DNA of 64,000 nucleotides, taken from the NCBI RefSeq assembly GCF_019059575.1, contig NW_024881996.1, positions 1-64,000 of the forward strand, written 5' to 3'. The DNA comes from Amphibalanus amphitrite (Eukaryota; Arthropoda; Thecostraca; Balanomorpha; Balanidae). The notes below the pieces were generated by a model. That model saw only the letters and a list, made by a program, of their open reading frames with translations. It searched no databases and was not told the DNA's origin. Below, piece by piece: positions 12,901 through 21,014 of the stretch (positions within the stretch are counted from its first letter, which is position 1; every line of letters begins with the position of its first letter). Made by a program: the position numbers and the translations under genes.

Positions 12901-15900
12901 ACAGAAAGCAGCCCTGAGCGTGAAGGAATCAACCTGAATAATTAAACATGCCCGAAAGGCTCTGGAGTTCTTTGGCTTGGATGTGTAAGGCAAGTGATAC
13001 GACGGAGGGGAAAGAGTTCCTGCAGGCTGATTGCGGGCTGATCGCAGGCTGAATGCGGGCTGGTTGCGGCCGCTGATCGCATGGGCTGGTTGCGGGCTGG
13101 TTGTTCCCATGACTGGAGACTTGCAGGCTGATTGCTCAGAGTAAAGAGGAAGGTAATACATTTTAAGGTGTATCAAATACTGTGTTTGCGCAGCAGATGT
13201 GACGGCGCAGGTCGATAGCCATGCATGGGAGGTTCAATAGGCGAATAAACGGGGATTTTACGGTATTGCAATAGAACTGAAAGGGTTCTACAACCGATAT
13301 TCAGAACACAGGGTGGTTTCCCTATAAACCTCAGGGACCTCTTCACAGACCCTTTGGGGTTCTTATCTAGGTGCTAAGAACGCTCTTATTATAAACCCTA
13401 AACCTCATAAGAGTCTTTGGAAGAATCGTGTGGATTCTTTTGATGAGAATGCAAAGCCGTCTACGTGAAGAACCATGGAGGTTCTGAAAAACGGTGGCAT
13501 AACATTTTACCCCACAGGGGTCTAAATACCCCTGTACGTTCTTAACGTTCTTCCAAAGTGTTTTCAGTGTTTGGAAGAACGTTAAGAACGTACAGGGGTA
13601 TTTAGACCCCTGTGGGGTAAAATGTTATGCCACCGTTTTTCAGAACCTCCATGGTTCTTCACGTAGACGGCTTTGCATTCTCATCAAAAGAATCCACACG
13701 ATTCTTCCAAAGACTCTTATGAGGTTTAGGGTTTATAATAAGAGCGTTCTTAGCACCTAGATAAGAACCCCAAAGGGTCTGTGAAGAGGTCCCTGAGGTT
13801 TATAGGGAAACCACCCTGTGTTCTGAATATCGGTTGTAGAACCCTTTCAGTTCTATTGCAATACCGTAAAATCCCCGTTTATTCGCCTATTGAACCTCCC
13901 ATGCATGGCTATCGACCTGCGCCGTCACATCTGCTGCGCAAACACAGTATTTGATACACCTTAAAATGTATTACCTTCCTCTTTACTCTGAGCAATCAGC
14001 CTGCAAGTCTCCAGTCATGGGAACAACCAGCCCGCAACCAGCCCATGCGATCAGCGGCCGCAACCAGCCCGCATTCAGCCTGCGATCAGCCCGCAATCAG
14101 CCTGCAGGAACTCTTTCCCCTCCGTCGTATCACTTGCCTTACACATCCAAGCCAAAGAACTCCAGAGCCTTTCGGGCATGTTTAATTATTCAGGTTGATT
14201 CCTTCACGCTCAGGGCTGCTTTCTGTACAAATATTAACACATTTTTAGCTTTAGCAAGTGGATGTTTTCCCAAACACAGTATGCGCTATCGCCCATGTCA
14301 GCAGCCGGGTGGCGATATCGCATTCTCCCAAATCACATACAGTTTCTCCTTCCACCACCAGCTTCAAGCCAGCGTTTTCGACGATGTCGACGTCTCCGCG
14401 CGCCAGGACGCTCTCCTCAGACTCCAGGGCCTCAATCAGAGCGGGATGGCCTCGTCCCCTAGAATGAAGAGTCGGGCGGATGCGTTATTCAACAGGCAGG
14501 GAGTAAAGAAACTTAGATTGACTTCAGAAACCATGAGCCCACTCCAAAAATAAAATAATGCACTTAACGTATAAAGTGCAGCTACATAGATAAAATATTG
14601 CACTAATCAGCAAGAGCATACCTATGTTTATTAAAATCAGCCAAGTTTATGCCTAAATCAGTTGACCCCAAAATGGCAAGCTGATTCTATTCCTGATTTA
14701 TCTTCATTTGGTAGATTTGTCTAAATACCACATGCATAATTTAAGCAATGGGGCATTTATACAACATATAAATACTTACTGCATTGATTGGTCTTGCATG
14801 TGAATTTTCTTCATCCAATGCATTCATCCATGCATTTGAAGAGCGTTGTGATATTGCTTATCATTGTCAATCACAAGTAATATAGATAATACACAACACT
14901 TGACAAGCCAAAAATTAACCTTATTTCAGTTCTTCAATATTCGATCCTACTTGCCATTCACGCAATCTTGCACCAGCCGCTCGTCACTGCACAAAGCGTG
15001 ATCCAACGCGATCGAAAAATGGCGATCGCTTCCGGTGGACGCTAGAACGTGGTACCGCGGGCGTGGTCTTGATGAAAGCCATTACACTGATCAAACCACA
15101 ACCCCTTCTTCTTAAACCCGATGCTAGTTCGTGCAAAACCTTCAAAGGGTTTATCTTTCGCGCGCTTTGTGTGACGTAATATCACGTGACTAGGGAGAAC
15201 GAAGAAGAACCGGTGTTGGTCGAGTTGAAGTCCCCTGGGGCCGCCAAGACTGCACGCGAAGAAGCAGCACGTGTCTTCGGTCTATGTGAAACACTGTGTG
15301 TGTTCTTCATGAACCAGACGTTCTGCTTCGCCTCTAAGCCAGTTTACCCTAATACCCAAAAAACCTAAGAGTGGAATATTTTAAGATACTTTTGCATTAC
15401 GTTCTTTCAACTTGTTTTCAGTGAACACAGCATGGGGATTGGCAAATGGCGGGGCACCCCCTTTGGGAGGTGATGAAGGTCTCTGGAAACTTCATCCCTC
15501 ATCTCTTTAGCATTAGTGGCTCTCCTTATGGAACAGGTTTCTTGACTGGTCTGTTTCACCCCAGAATTCAAAGACTAGTCAAGGTAAAACCGAGCGCACC
15601 ACAGTGAGCACAATTTGATAAGCTGGTGTATCTCAGTTTCCATGTAGAACCTTTCACGTATCACGTACCTAAAACACTTTCGTGCACTCATGCAAAAGCA
15701 ACTGCCATGTTTCAACAGCTGGTAATGGCATTTTCACAGCCGCTGACGTAAGAAGGGGAGGGGAGGGGGGCTCGATTAGACCCCCAGCCGTTCGGCCGCC
15801 GACCGAACTTGTAGTTTTGCAGAAAAAAACGAGTGCTATCGAACCCCTTGACGAGAGGGAGCCGATGCTACCAATTATAAGGTCTTGGGCTACTGCGTGC

Positions 15901-18277
15901 TTTTTTGGTCCTGCCTGTGATCTATCCGAACACTTCTCCCCACAAGTGCTGGGGTTAAATGGCATAGATTTCAAATGGTTCCTGTGGTAGAACTGCCATG
16001 CTTGAATTTGACTAATTAGGAATGGAAAATATCCATATAGTAACGGAAATCTATGGAATTTCAGTTAACTTGGTTTTGTCGGCAATGGGGTCTGGCAGTG
16101 GGGTGGGGAGGTAATAACCCTGCCTGGCGCCCCAAAAAGGGGGGGCACGATCCCCGAGGCCCTGCCGATCACCTTATAGGCATCACAGCTCCACACCTTT
16201 TGCAGATGGCCAGGACCCCCTGCGATACATCCCAACAGCAATCTTTATTCAGAACCTGCCTTGATTAACCAACGATGCATTAAATGCGACGGATAACTTT
16301 ACAATGCATTATTATCAACTATTGAACGGGCCTCGCCGATAGGTGGGTACTGTACCCCCCTAACTTTCGATAGCGGGGGACCTGTCCCCCCCGTCCCCCC
16401 CCCCCCCGGTGGCGCCGCCCATGAGTATAGCCTGTTGGTATATTTCATTTGAATTAACATACGGCACTCGCAGTTGTGAATAAAAGGTTAAGCATTTCAC
16501 ATTCATAAACGGTTCAGAAAAGCGTCTGAACTTTTATCAGACATGTAATGCCAAACTTCCACAAGTCCCAAAGCATAAGTTAAATACTTCCAAGCAATAT
16601 CTCCCAAAAATGTGTAACAATGTTAAAATAAACGGTGCAAAATTGTAACAGCACGGAAGGAGGATTTACGTGTTGGGTGCATTACCTTCTCATGCATAAT
16701 GCACCAACGACGTGTTCAGTACGCTGAACTGTACTTGCGCCCGCTGTGGCGTATATGGTCGTCCGCCCGGTCTATAACTATTGGCCAGAACAACATATTT
16801 AGCTTATGAGGGGCAGCTGTTAGAGACGAGACGTTGAATTTCATTATCATTATCATAATCATATCTCTAAAGTACTAATTTAACAGCCTGTTAGCGCCTG
16901 GACATACCTACGCGGTGTCAGATATCTAATTAATAGAAACACACTCTCACAAACCCCTGAAAGGCAGACATTTGCCGAATTTCAGATCCAGTAATGTCAT
17001 GATGATTTGATTTGTTGTTCGCTCGTAAATCAGCCCACCAATCACGATGATATAAATCACATGTTCAATACAAGCCAGGAATGGGCTACAGCTGAGCCCC
17101 TGTTCACGATTGATGTTGATGTGGGAAATTTCGACAAGCATACAACCAAATTAGACCCTGGCTATTTGCTGTCCCGCTATTCATGCATATGTACAATGGC
17201 TATTTTTGTACTTTTCACTTATTTATAAAATTGGAACGTTTGTCCCTGACTGGTCCCCTCCCCCCAATGTCCCTTACTGTCACCCGCCGCCCCAACTGTC
17301 ATTCTTACTGCCCTGACTGACCTCCTGCCGTCTCTAACCGCCTTCTTCCCACCTGCCCTCAGCTGCTGGCTGCTGCTGAGGAACACCCAACAGCACCTGT
17401 CGGGCACCAGCCCACCGTTTCTAACCATTTCTAACCACCCCCTAATCTCCTGCCCCAGCTGCTGCTAAGGAACACCCATCAGCACCTGTCGGGCATCTAC
17501 GCGGCGCTCGGCGACGACGAAAACGCCCGACTGCAGGAGCGCCTGGCCTCAGTACTTACAGAAGAGATGGAGCTGTACTGTGCCGTGTGTAACCAGCCGC
17601 TCGGGCAGGAGCCGGGAAACAGTCTGGAGGCGCTGCCCTGTTCACATATCTTCCACCAACAGTGAGTGGGAACGGGTGGATTCATCGGTCGATCTATTCA
17701 CGTATCGTTCACATATCAGTAGGGCCAGGTAGACTCTTCTCGCAGGGGTCTAGCGATGCTTCAGTTCGATGTCAACTCAGAATATGTTGGACTTCAAAGT
17801 CAAACTTACATTGATGCCTTTCAGTATATTTTATGATACCAGAGGATAAGGATATTCGACCATCTATATTCCTTTTTATCACCATGTCATCGTCAACTGT
17901 CGTCATCTTTACCTGTTCCTCTCTTGTGACACTTCTCAAATATCAGCGCTGGATAAACTTCGGGCATGAATAAATCGAGAAAATATGGAAATATTTCACG
18001 GGCGTATTGTTTGCTGCCATAGCCGCCGACTTTCTCATGCAAATTCGCTTTCTCCAGAGTGAATAATCGAGCCGCTTTTCTCTCCCGCAGATGCGCTCGC
18101 GAGCTGCTCTCCAAGAGCGACAGGCGCAAGAAGAAGCGCATCTGTCCGCAGTGCCGGAAAACGGTCAACTCGCGGATGATGTTCGTGTGCTACGACGACG
18201 TGAAGTACGACGGCCACTACCCGGCCTTCCTGGCCAATAACACGACGCACGTGCAGACGCCCGACCACCCGTTGTGA
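1009..18277 (+). CDS. RAPSN: Rapsyn (43-kDa receptor-associated protein of the synapse), 5'-partial, five exons
   Basis: Exons 1009-1516, 5901-5999, 6661-6852, 17459-17661 and 18091-18277 join in frame to about 396 residues. Vertebrate rapsyn is about 412 residues, so roughly the first 60 are missing upstream. Rapsyn is a cytoplasmic peripheral scaffold that clusters nicotinic acetylcholine receptors at synapses. It has an N-terminal TPR array, a coiled-coil stretch and a C-terminal RING-H2 domain. All three regions follow the family order here: TPR-type helices (for example AEAYLNLARGNERMGSL), the GDRPLNARGLCAMGDIL segment, then ELYCAVC, LPCSHIFHQQC and ICPQC, which supply the C3-H2-C3 zinc ligands. 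The C-terminus runs about 30 residues beyond the RING and ends in DHPL, longer than in vertebrates. Introns are 4.4, 0.7, 10.6 and 0.4 kb and carry most of the transposons in this part of the window. Family identity is very likely; exon edges are inferred from splice signals and phase. Confidence 0.92.
1923..2421 (-). repeat. Left inverted arm of the Penelope-like element
   Basis: It is the reverse complement of 3007-3505 (about 499 bases) with no substitution noticed. Read on the minus strand it encodes the last 80-odd residues of the GIY-YIG endonuclease plus the 3' untranslated tail. The junction at 2421/2422 is abrupt. Confidence 0.9.
2440..3252 (+). CDS. Penelope-like RT C-terminus plus GIY-YIG endonuclease, fragment
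   Basis: The open frame holds the end of the reverse transcriptase (GQLSFLDVRVSR, then VYRKPTASDAY, SNHP and a ISLPYVKGLSEPIARLLK block). A GIY-YIG nuclease domain follows: VYQIRCECGESYIGESGR with the YIG core, the R of RMKEH, and the HAYSCN and RNWKRRTIREALEI motifs usual in Penelope endonucleases. It stops at 3250-3252. The N-terminal reverse transcriptase is absent because of 5' truncation, so this copy cannot move by itself. The remaining frame is unbroken, which suggests a fairly recent insertion. Confidence 0.88.
   Translation, partial: LQNGQLSFLDVRVSRSGTGGLHTAVYRKPTASDAYIRNNSNHPEMMKVGVIKNLVRRAEKISSTKQAEAKEKEHLKTVFRQHGYPSHVIKKGFDVRNQQKDDTDQDTVNQNEVTRTTYISLPYVKGLSEPIARLLKQHHIKTGHKSRSLRDHLMQVKDKVPPEMKKGTVYQIRCECGESYIGESGRPKSTRMKEHMADLKHGRTDTSATAQHAYSCNKSINPRDAKTLAVERNWKRRTIREALEIKVHNSSMNRGVGKVTISPIWDIALR
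3007..3505 (+). repeat. Right inverted arm of the Penelope-like element
   Basis: It is the reverse complement of 1923-2421. It contains the end of the endonuclease frame, its stop codon at 3250-3252 and about 250 bp of 3' untranslated sequence. Confidence 0.9.
3559..5700 (+). other. Rapsyn intron, no gene; short ~49-bp tandem repeat at 3671-3789
   Basis: This is the rest of the rapsyn intron after the Penelope-like element. A GC-rich unit (GCATGCTG..CCGCAG..GCTCG, ending in CGGGCGCC) is repeated about two and a half times at 3671-3789. A short CA/CG alternating stretch lies near 4125-4160. No exon or structural RNA was recognised in the remainder. Confidence 0.5.
5709..5850 (+). repeat. (GA)n microsatellite with interruptions
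   Basis: The run is pure (GA)n to about 5770, then interrupted GA/GGA to about 5850. It ends some 50 bases before the acceptor of the next rapsyn exon. Confidence 0.95.
5901..5999 (+). CDS. RAPSN: Rapsyn exon (33 codons)
   Basis: The acceptor is CTCTGTTTCAG and the donor is CAG|GTGAGG. It is phase 0 at both ends. It encodes DALRMALEAGDRPLNARG through QKSDGQ, matching the conserved GDRPL-containing TPR segment of rapsyn. Confidence 0.92.
6000..6660 (+). other. Rapsyn intron, nothing recognised
   Basis: This 661-bp intron has imperfect GTCTAC/GACC-type repetition near 6340-6460 and no exon or mobile element that I can support. Confidence 0.6.
6661..6852 (+). CDS. RAPSN: Rapsyn exon (64 codons)
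   Basis: The acceptor is CTGCCTTCCAG and the donor is AAG|GTACGA, phase 0 at both ends. It encodes RAYRRYEAALQMLTDMED through LDAVTNCGSK, the last TPR before the coiled-coil region. The intron's GA microsatellite starts only five bases into the donor. Confidence 0.92.
6857..6935 (+). repeat. (GA)n microsatellite fused to a splice donor
   Basis: About 39 uninterrupted GA units begin directly after GTAC of the rapsyn donor at 6853-6856. Purine-rich interrupted sequence follows to about 7020. Confidence 0.95.
7270..10040 (+). mobile_element. 2.76-kb TTAA-flanked DNA transposon, apparently non-autonomous
   Basis: TTAA at 7270-7273 and 10037-10040 flanks 7274-10036. Its ends are inverted repeats of each other: AGGGACC(C/A)TCCCACCTT, one mismatch in about 17 bases. 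TTAA duplications are typical of piggyBac and Kolobok superfamilies; the AGGG end does not match the usual CCC start of piggyBac. The interior is AT-rich, with TGACGTCA-like motifs near both ends (7444, 9860). No recognisable transposase was found, so this is a deletion derivative or a non-autonomous family. Confidence 0.75.
7584..7815 (+). repeat. Imperfect foldback rich in TTCTTCGT motifs
   Basis: The left arm 7584-7660 and right arm 7740-7815 are imperfect reverse complements. Both are built from repeated CTTCGT/ACGAAG words. It lies inside the TTAA element and may be a nested MITE; I saw no clear target duplication. Confidence 0.55.
10041..10768 (+). other. Rapsyn intron between two transposons
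   Basis: No gene. A short tandem motif, GGGACGTG(A)GGACGT, repeats several times at about 10390-10465. Confidence 0.5.
11063..11128 (+). repeat. tRNA-like sequence (tRNA-derived SINE head or tRNA pseudogene)
   Basis: It contains an A-box-like TGGCCGAGTGG, a stem-loop TCCGG-CTGAAAAT-CCGGA resembling an anticodon arm, and a B-box-like AGTTCGCGACC. The A-box and loop most resemble tRNA-Ser. Acceptor and T stems pair poorly, so it is not a functional tRNA. It lies inside the hAT-like element. Confidence 0.45.
12669..12876 (+). pseudogene. Candidate captured terminal exon in left palindrome arm
   Basis: A pyrimidine-rich acceptor (CTCTTCATTCTAG, 12656-12668) precedes a frame of 67 codons before a stop at 12874-12876. 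It reads GRGHPALIEALESEESVL, then RGDVDIVENAGLKLVVEG, then TRLLTWAIAH. Its GC-rich third positions resemble the host exons in this window and not the AT-rich arm around it. I do not recognise the protein. No flanking exon was identified, so function is unknown and capture is an inference. Confidence 0.35.
13024..13133 (+). repeat. Short GCGGGCTGRTT tandem repeat in palindrome arm
   Basis: About eight degenerate 10-11-bp units (GCGGGCTGGTT, GCAGGCTGATT). The mirror copy is at 13994-14103. Confidence 0.7.
14251..14458 (-). pseudogene. Mirror copy of the candidate captured exon
   Basis: This is the exact palindromic counterpart of 12669-12876 on the minus strand, with the same acceptor-like sequence and stop codon. 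It was duplicated by whatever created the palindrome. Confidence 0.35.
16432..17357 (+). other. Rapsyn intron after the hAT-like element
   Basis: AT-rich intron sequence. No exon, RNA gene or bounded mobile element was recognised. Confidence 0.55.
17358..17409 (+). repeat. RAPSN: Decoy copy of the next rapsyn acceptor and exon start
   Basis: CCCTCAG followed by CTGCTG..GAGGAACACCC and CAGCACCTGTCGGGCA duplicates the junction of the real exon at 17452-17500, about 98 bases upstream. Splicing at its CAG would reach a stop within about 25 codons, so it is expected to be unused or to give nonproductive transcripts. Confidence 0.8.
17459..17661 (+). CDS. RAPSN: Rapsyn exon (coiled-coil and first half of RING-H2)
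   Basis: The acceptor is CTGCCCCAG and the donor is CAACA|GTGAGT. It encodes LLLRNTHQHLSGIY, then EEMELYCAVC and LPCSHIFHQ, and splits the codon after HQ (phase 2). The CxxC pair and CSHIFH ligands of the RING-H2 are here; the remaining ligands are on the last exon. Confidence 0.93.
18091..18277 (+). CDS. RAPSN: Rapsyn terminal exon (second half of RING-H2)
   Basis: The acceptor is TCTCTCCCGCAG. The first base completes a Gln codon, then CARELLSKSDRRKKKRICPQC supplies the last three RING cysteines. The tail continues through RMMFVCYDDVKYDGHY to a TGA at 18275-18277. The basic insert between ligands (SDRRKKKR) and the long tail differ from vertebrate rapsyn. Confidence 0.93.
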
Positions 18278-19686
18278 TATGGGCCGCCGAGCTCTGAGGT
18301 CGCGCCGGCGGGTCCGCGCGCGCCGCCGGCAGGCGCGCCGGCCGACGCGACGGCGCCGACGCCGCTGCCGGCGCCGGCCCGCTGCCTAATGGCGCGCGCC
18401 GTCACCGCCGAGGCGCTCGTGCAGGCGATGACGATGCTCTGGATACAGCGGCGTGACGCGTGACGCGGGTGACACAGTGTGACGCGCGCGACCGGTCTTG
18501 GCCGGCGCGGCGCTCAGGGACTCGGCACGGGACGGTGCGTCTGGCGGCGGACAGTGGGGTGGTTGTTGGGCTGTTGGCGGGTCGGTGGAGCCGCTCCCGG
18601 CGGCGGCACGGGGCTGGATGTTGACTGGTTGTTGTGGGCGGGTCGTGGAGCGCTGAGTGGCGGCGGAGGCGGCGGTGTCGCGGTCGCGGAGACAGCCGGT
18701 CTCTCCTGTTACACAGGGTAGAACTCCGCTTGTGTCTGTGACCTGGGCCGGACTCATCCTACCCAGGGTGACTCGCCGCAGGCACTGACCGCCGCTCAAC
18801 CGAGCGTTCGGAAAGATGGGCGATTGGAAATGGAAATCATGAGCGTCGTTTGTAGGCAGAACGGCCCGGTGCTGCCTATTGTTGGTCTGTGCCAAAGGCT
18901 CTAATCTGAGAGCCTTGCAAAGGCATTTAATTGATGTCTTGACTACATCAGTTGGAAAATGTGGAAAGCAGCCTCATTTGTGAGGCAGCTCGGTCACGAC
19001 TATCACAGTACACCTTGGCAGAATCGACGAATCGCATCTACCGAATATCACCAGTAAGAAAGGAGCAATACTTCCAATACCACGGCGCGTTTGGTGATGG
19101 CAGTTGGTTGCCTTTGTGCTTGATGAGCCCGAGGGGCATTGACTTGTTTCTGTGCATTTGTTACGGCAGCGCAGAGTGCGCTCACGGGTTTGCGGCGCGC
19201 ACGGTGCGTCGGGTTTGCCTCTGCGCTCCGATTACCTGCTCAGAGCGCCCGGCCCCACATCTGTTGTTTGACGATCTTGCGTTTGGACTATTTTGCATAG
19301 GTGCTTTCTCGAAGGACTATGACAAACAAGTGTGCCAAGCGCGTGCACGCGCGTGCGTACGTGAGCGTACGCGTGCGTGCGCGCACCGCGCGCCTTCGGG
19401 TGGTCGGGACCGGCGGCAAAAGCGGCGCCCGGTCGGCGCGCTGCGCCCAGTGCGCCGGCCGCTGCTGCGCGGACCGCGCGTTCGCCAGACTGCCAACATG
19501 GTTGCTCATTCCCTTGCTAACTTTAAGCCTCATAGGTGTAGCTGTTGCTGTTGATGGTGGCGAGATAGCTGACGAGAACTGGTGCCGAGAACCCTGACTA
19601 AATTCACCCTCCACCGGCCGACCCACAAAGTAGGATTAACTTTTGTACATGGTGTTTGATATCTCTCGTAGCGGCTTCAGTTGATT
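18278..19686 (+). other. Rapsyn 3' flank or 3' UTR, no second gene recognised
   Basis: Extremely GC-rich to about 18700, then mixed. A 200-codon open frame at 18952-19554 has no recognisable domain and passes through a low-complexity CG-rich stretch, so I do not call it. No clear poly(A) signal was found close to the stop. Confidence 0.5.
19335..19392. repeat. Alternating purine-pyrimidine tract (Z-DNA prone)
   Basis: Nearly unbroken GC/GT/AC alternation (GCGTGCACGCGCGTGCGTAC and similar) for about 55 bases, with local palindromes. Confidence 0.7.
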
Positions 19687-19913
19687 CCAGGACCTAGTTT
19701 CATAAAACGAGTCCGTAACTTACGCCGGTTTTTGGTCTTGTATTGCAAGTGCATGTGAAGTGCTGACGATAGTTTGAATCGTTGAATTTATTTATCTTGC
19801 AAGTAAGAACAGAAGGAAGAAGGGGAAATAGATTTATCACTTCACATGCACTTGCAATACAAGACCAAAAACCGGCGTAAGTTACGGACTCGCTTTATGA
19901 AACGAGGCCCAGG
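19687..19913 (+). mobile_element. 217-bp foldback MITE
   Basis: CCAGG at 19687-19691 and 19909-19913 flanks an element whose arms are near-perfect inverted repeats of about 75 bp. They begin (A/G)CCT(C/A)GTTTCATAAA and run through GAGTCCGTAACTTACGCC to a GCAAGTGCATGTGAAGTG core, with a roughly 65-bp loop. It has no coding capacity. The superfamily is not assignable from this copy. Confidence 0.8.
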
Positions 19914-20508
19914 TGACCGCTCGCCCCCGTTGCCCGGCCCCAGGACTGTTGTGACGCGGTGCCCCCAGCCCTGCTCTGCCCCATTGGGAGATTGTTTGCC
20001 GGCTGCGTTGGTGTGAAGTGTGACAGGTGACGAGGTGAAGTGAAGTCTGCGGTTTGTGTGAATCCGAGGGCGTTATCCGGGATTCGGCGATGGATTGGTG
20101 TGGAGCATGACAATGAAGGATATTTGGAGCTGTGTGAACATGGGAAACGTTTGATTTGCGAGTGGCTCGTGGTATGTGACATATGCTCTTCTTGCCTGTA
20201 ATTTTTTATCGATATTATTGAAGTCCCACTGTCTTACCAACACTTAGCTTCGAATAAATAAGTTAAACTAAGAGACCGGGCCTTTGGTTGATACAATGGC
20301 GACTGATACGTAAGCGAGTATTTGTGAGATATTTGTAGAACCGACACGATTAACTTTCCTCCGATCAGCACCTTGCAGAAGGTATTGCATGAAATAGTGC
20401 ATCTGTAAAGTACAATGATTCACAATTGAATTCGTCCTTAACTTGAAAAATGAGGTATCCAGACTAAAAAATTTAATTGCTGTTCGGAGAACAAATACTT
20501 ATTCGACA
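19914..20508 (+). other. Intergenic, nothing recognised
   Basis: No gene or bounded repeat found. AATAAATAA at 20254 is the first good poly(A)-like signal after rapsyn but is nearly 2 kb from the stop. Confidence 0.5.
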
Positions 20509-21014
20509 CTGGTAACTAGAGCACTTCATGGGCCGGATAAATCCGTTATCCACGGATAAATCCGCGGACCGGATAGGATTGGATTCTAAATTTGTTAAAA
20601 AAGAACGGATATGGGCGGGCCGGATTTGGGAATTGAAGGTTGAACCCGGATCAAAACGGATCAAAATTTTAACATTCAACATTGAAGTTAAAAATTAACC
20701 TAATGTGTTAAGCGGCAGCAGAGGTTTGATTAAAGTAATAGGCATCATTTTATGACACTCACTTGTCACAAGACTTGTATGGCTGTCTGGTCCCTTAGAT
20801 TGAATTTGTTAGTCCAGTTTTGGGTGAAACCAGTTATTGGTGAAACGGATTATTACGGATATTTTTTGGAAGTTTGGCTGCAATACGGGCCATGGGTGGG
20901 CCGGATTCTGATATTCAAAGAAAGGCGGATAATGGGCGGATCTGGATATGACTTGCCGGATATGGGCCGGGCCGGATCCTAAAAAACCTATCCGTGAAGT
21001 GCTCTACTGGTAAC
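20509..21014 (+). mobile_element. 490-bp hAT-type MITE filled with GGATA/CCGGAT motifs
   Basis: The 8-bp duplication CTGGTAAC lies at 20509-20516 and 21007-21014. The element 20517-21006 starts TAGAGCACTTCATGG and ends in the complement of TAGAGCACTTCACGG. Its outer parts consist largely of CCGGATA, GGATAAATCCG and GGGCCGGAT words. No coding capacity. The TSD length and TAGAG-type end fit hAT. Confidence 0.87.

Larger units (their letters stand above)
11690..13569 (+). mobile_element. Possible CMC-type transposon forming the left half of the palindrome
   Basis: The left half begins CACTGAAAACACTT (11690) and ends with its reverse complement, finishing at 13569, a 14-bp terminal inverted repeat. 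GGTTCT/AGAACC words recur just inside the right end (13275-13480). CACTG ends with subterminal repeats recall CACTA-Mirage-Chapaev elements; that assignment is inference. Confidence 0.4.
11702..15425. repeat. Giant near-perfect palindrome: 1,856-bp arms, 12-bp spacer
   Basis: Arms 11702-13557 and 13570-15425 are reverse complements about a centre at 13563.5. Every stretch I compared, including the reading frames within them, was identical. The spacer is GTGTTTTCAGTG (13558-13569). The outer ends read TTCACTGAAAACAAGTTG inward, and the trinucleotide CAC immediately flanks both sides (11699-11701, 15426-15428), a possible 3-bp target duplication. Either a long-TIR or foldback transposon, a recent inverted duplication, or an assembly artefact could explain it. 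Confidence 0.93.
10769..16431 (+). mobile_element. 5.6-kb hAT-like transposon with 8-bp TSD, carrying a giant palindrome
   Basis: AGTATAGC occurs at 10769-10776 and again at 16424-16431. Between them, 10777-16423 starts CAGGGGCGGCGCCAC and ends in the reverse complement of CATGGGCGGCGCCAC, so the terminal repeats differ at one base of about 15. G-runs and a TTTCGATAG/CTATCGAAA pair extend the resemblance inward. An 8-bp duplication and a CAGGG-type start are hallmarks of the hAT superfamily. Apart from the palindrome (11702-15425) the element is only about 1.9 kb. I see no transposase, so it is probably non-autonomous. It interrupts the largest rapsyn intron. Confidence 0.85.

Noticed and set aside
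13951..14553. 200-codon open frame present in both palindrome arms (also 12574-13176 minus)
   Set aside because: It is antisense to the better exon-like frame at 12669-12876 and part of it is translation of the GCGGGCTG repeat, so it is likely spurious.
18952..19554. 200-codon open frame downstream of rapsyn
   Set aside because: No domain, its sequence passes through a low-complexity CG tract, and the competing minus frame is also open. Best seen as rapsyn 3' flank.
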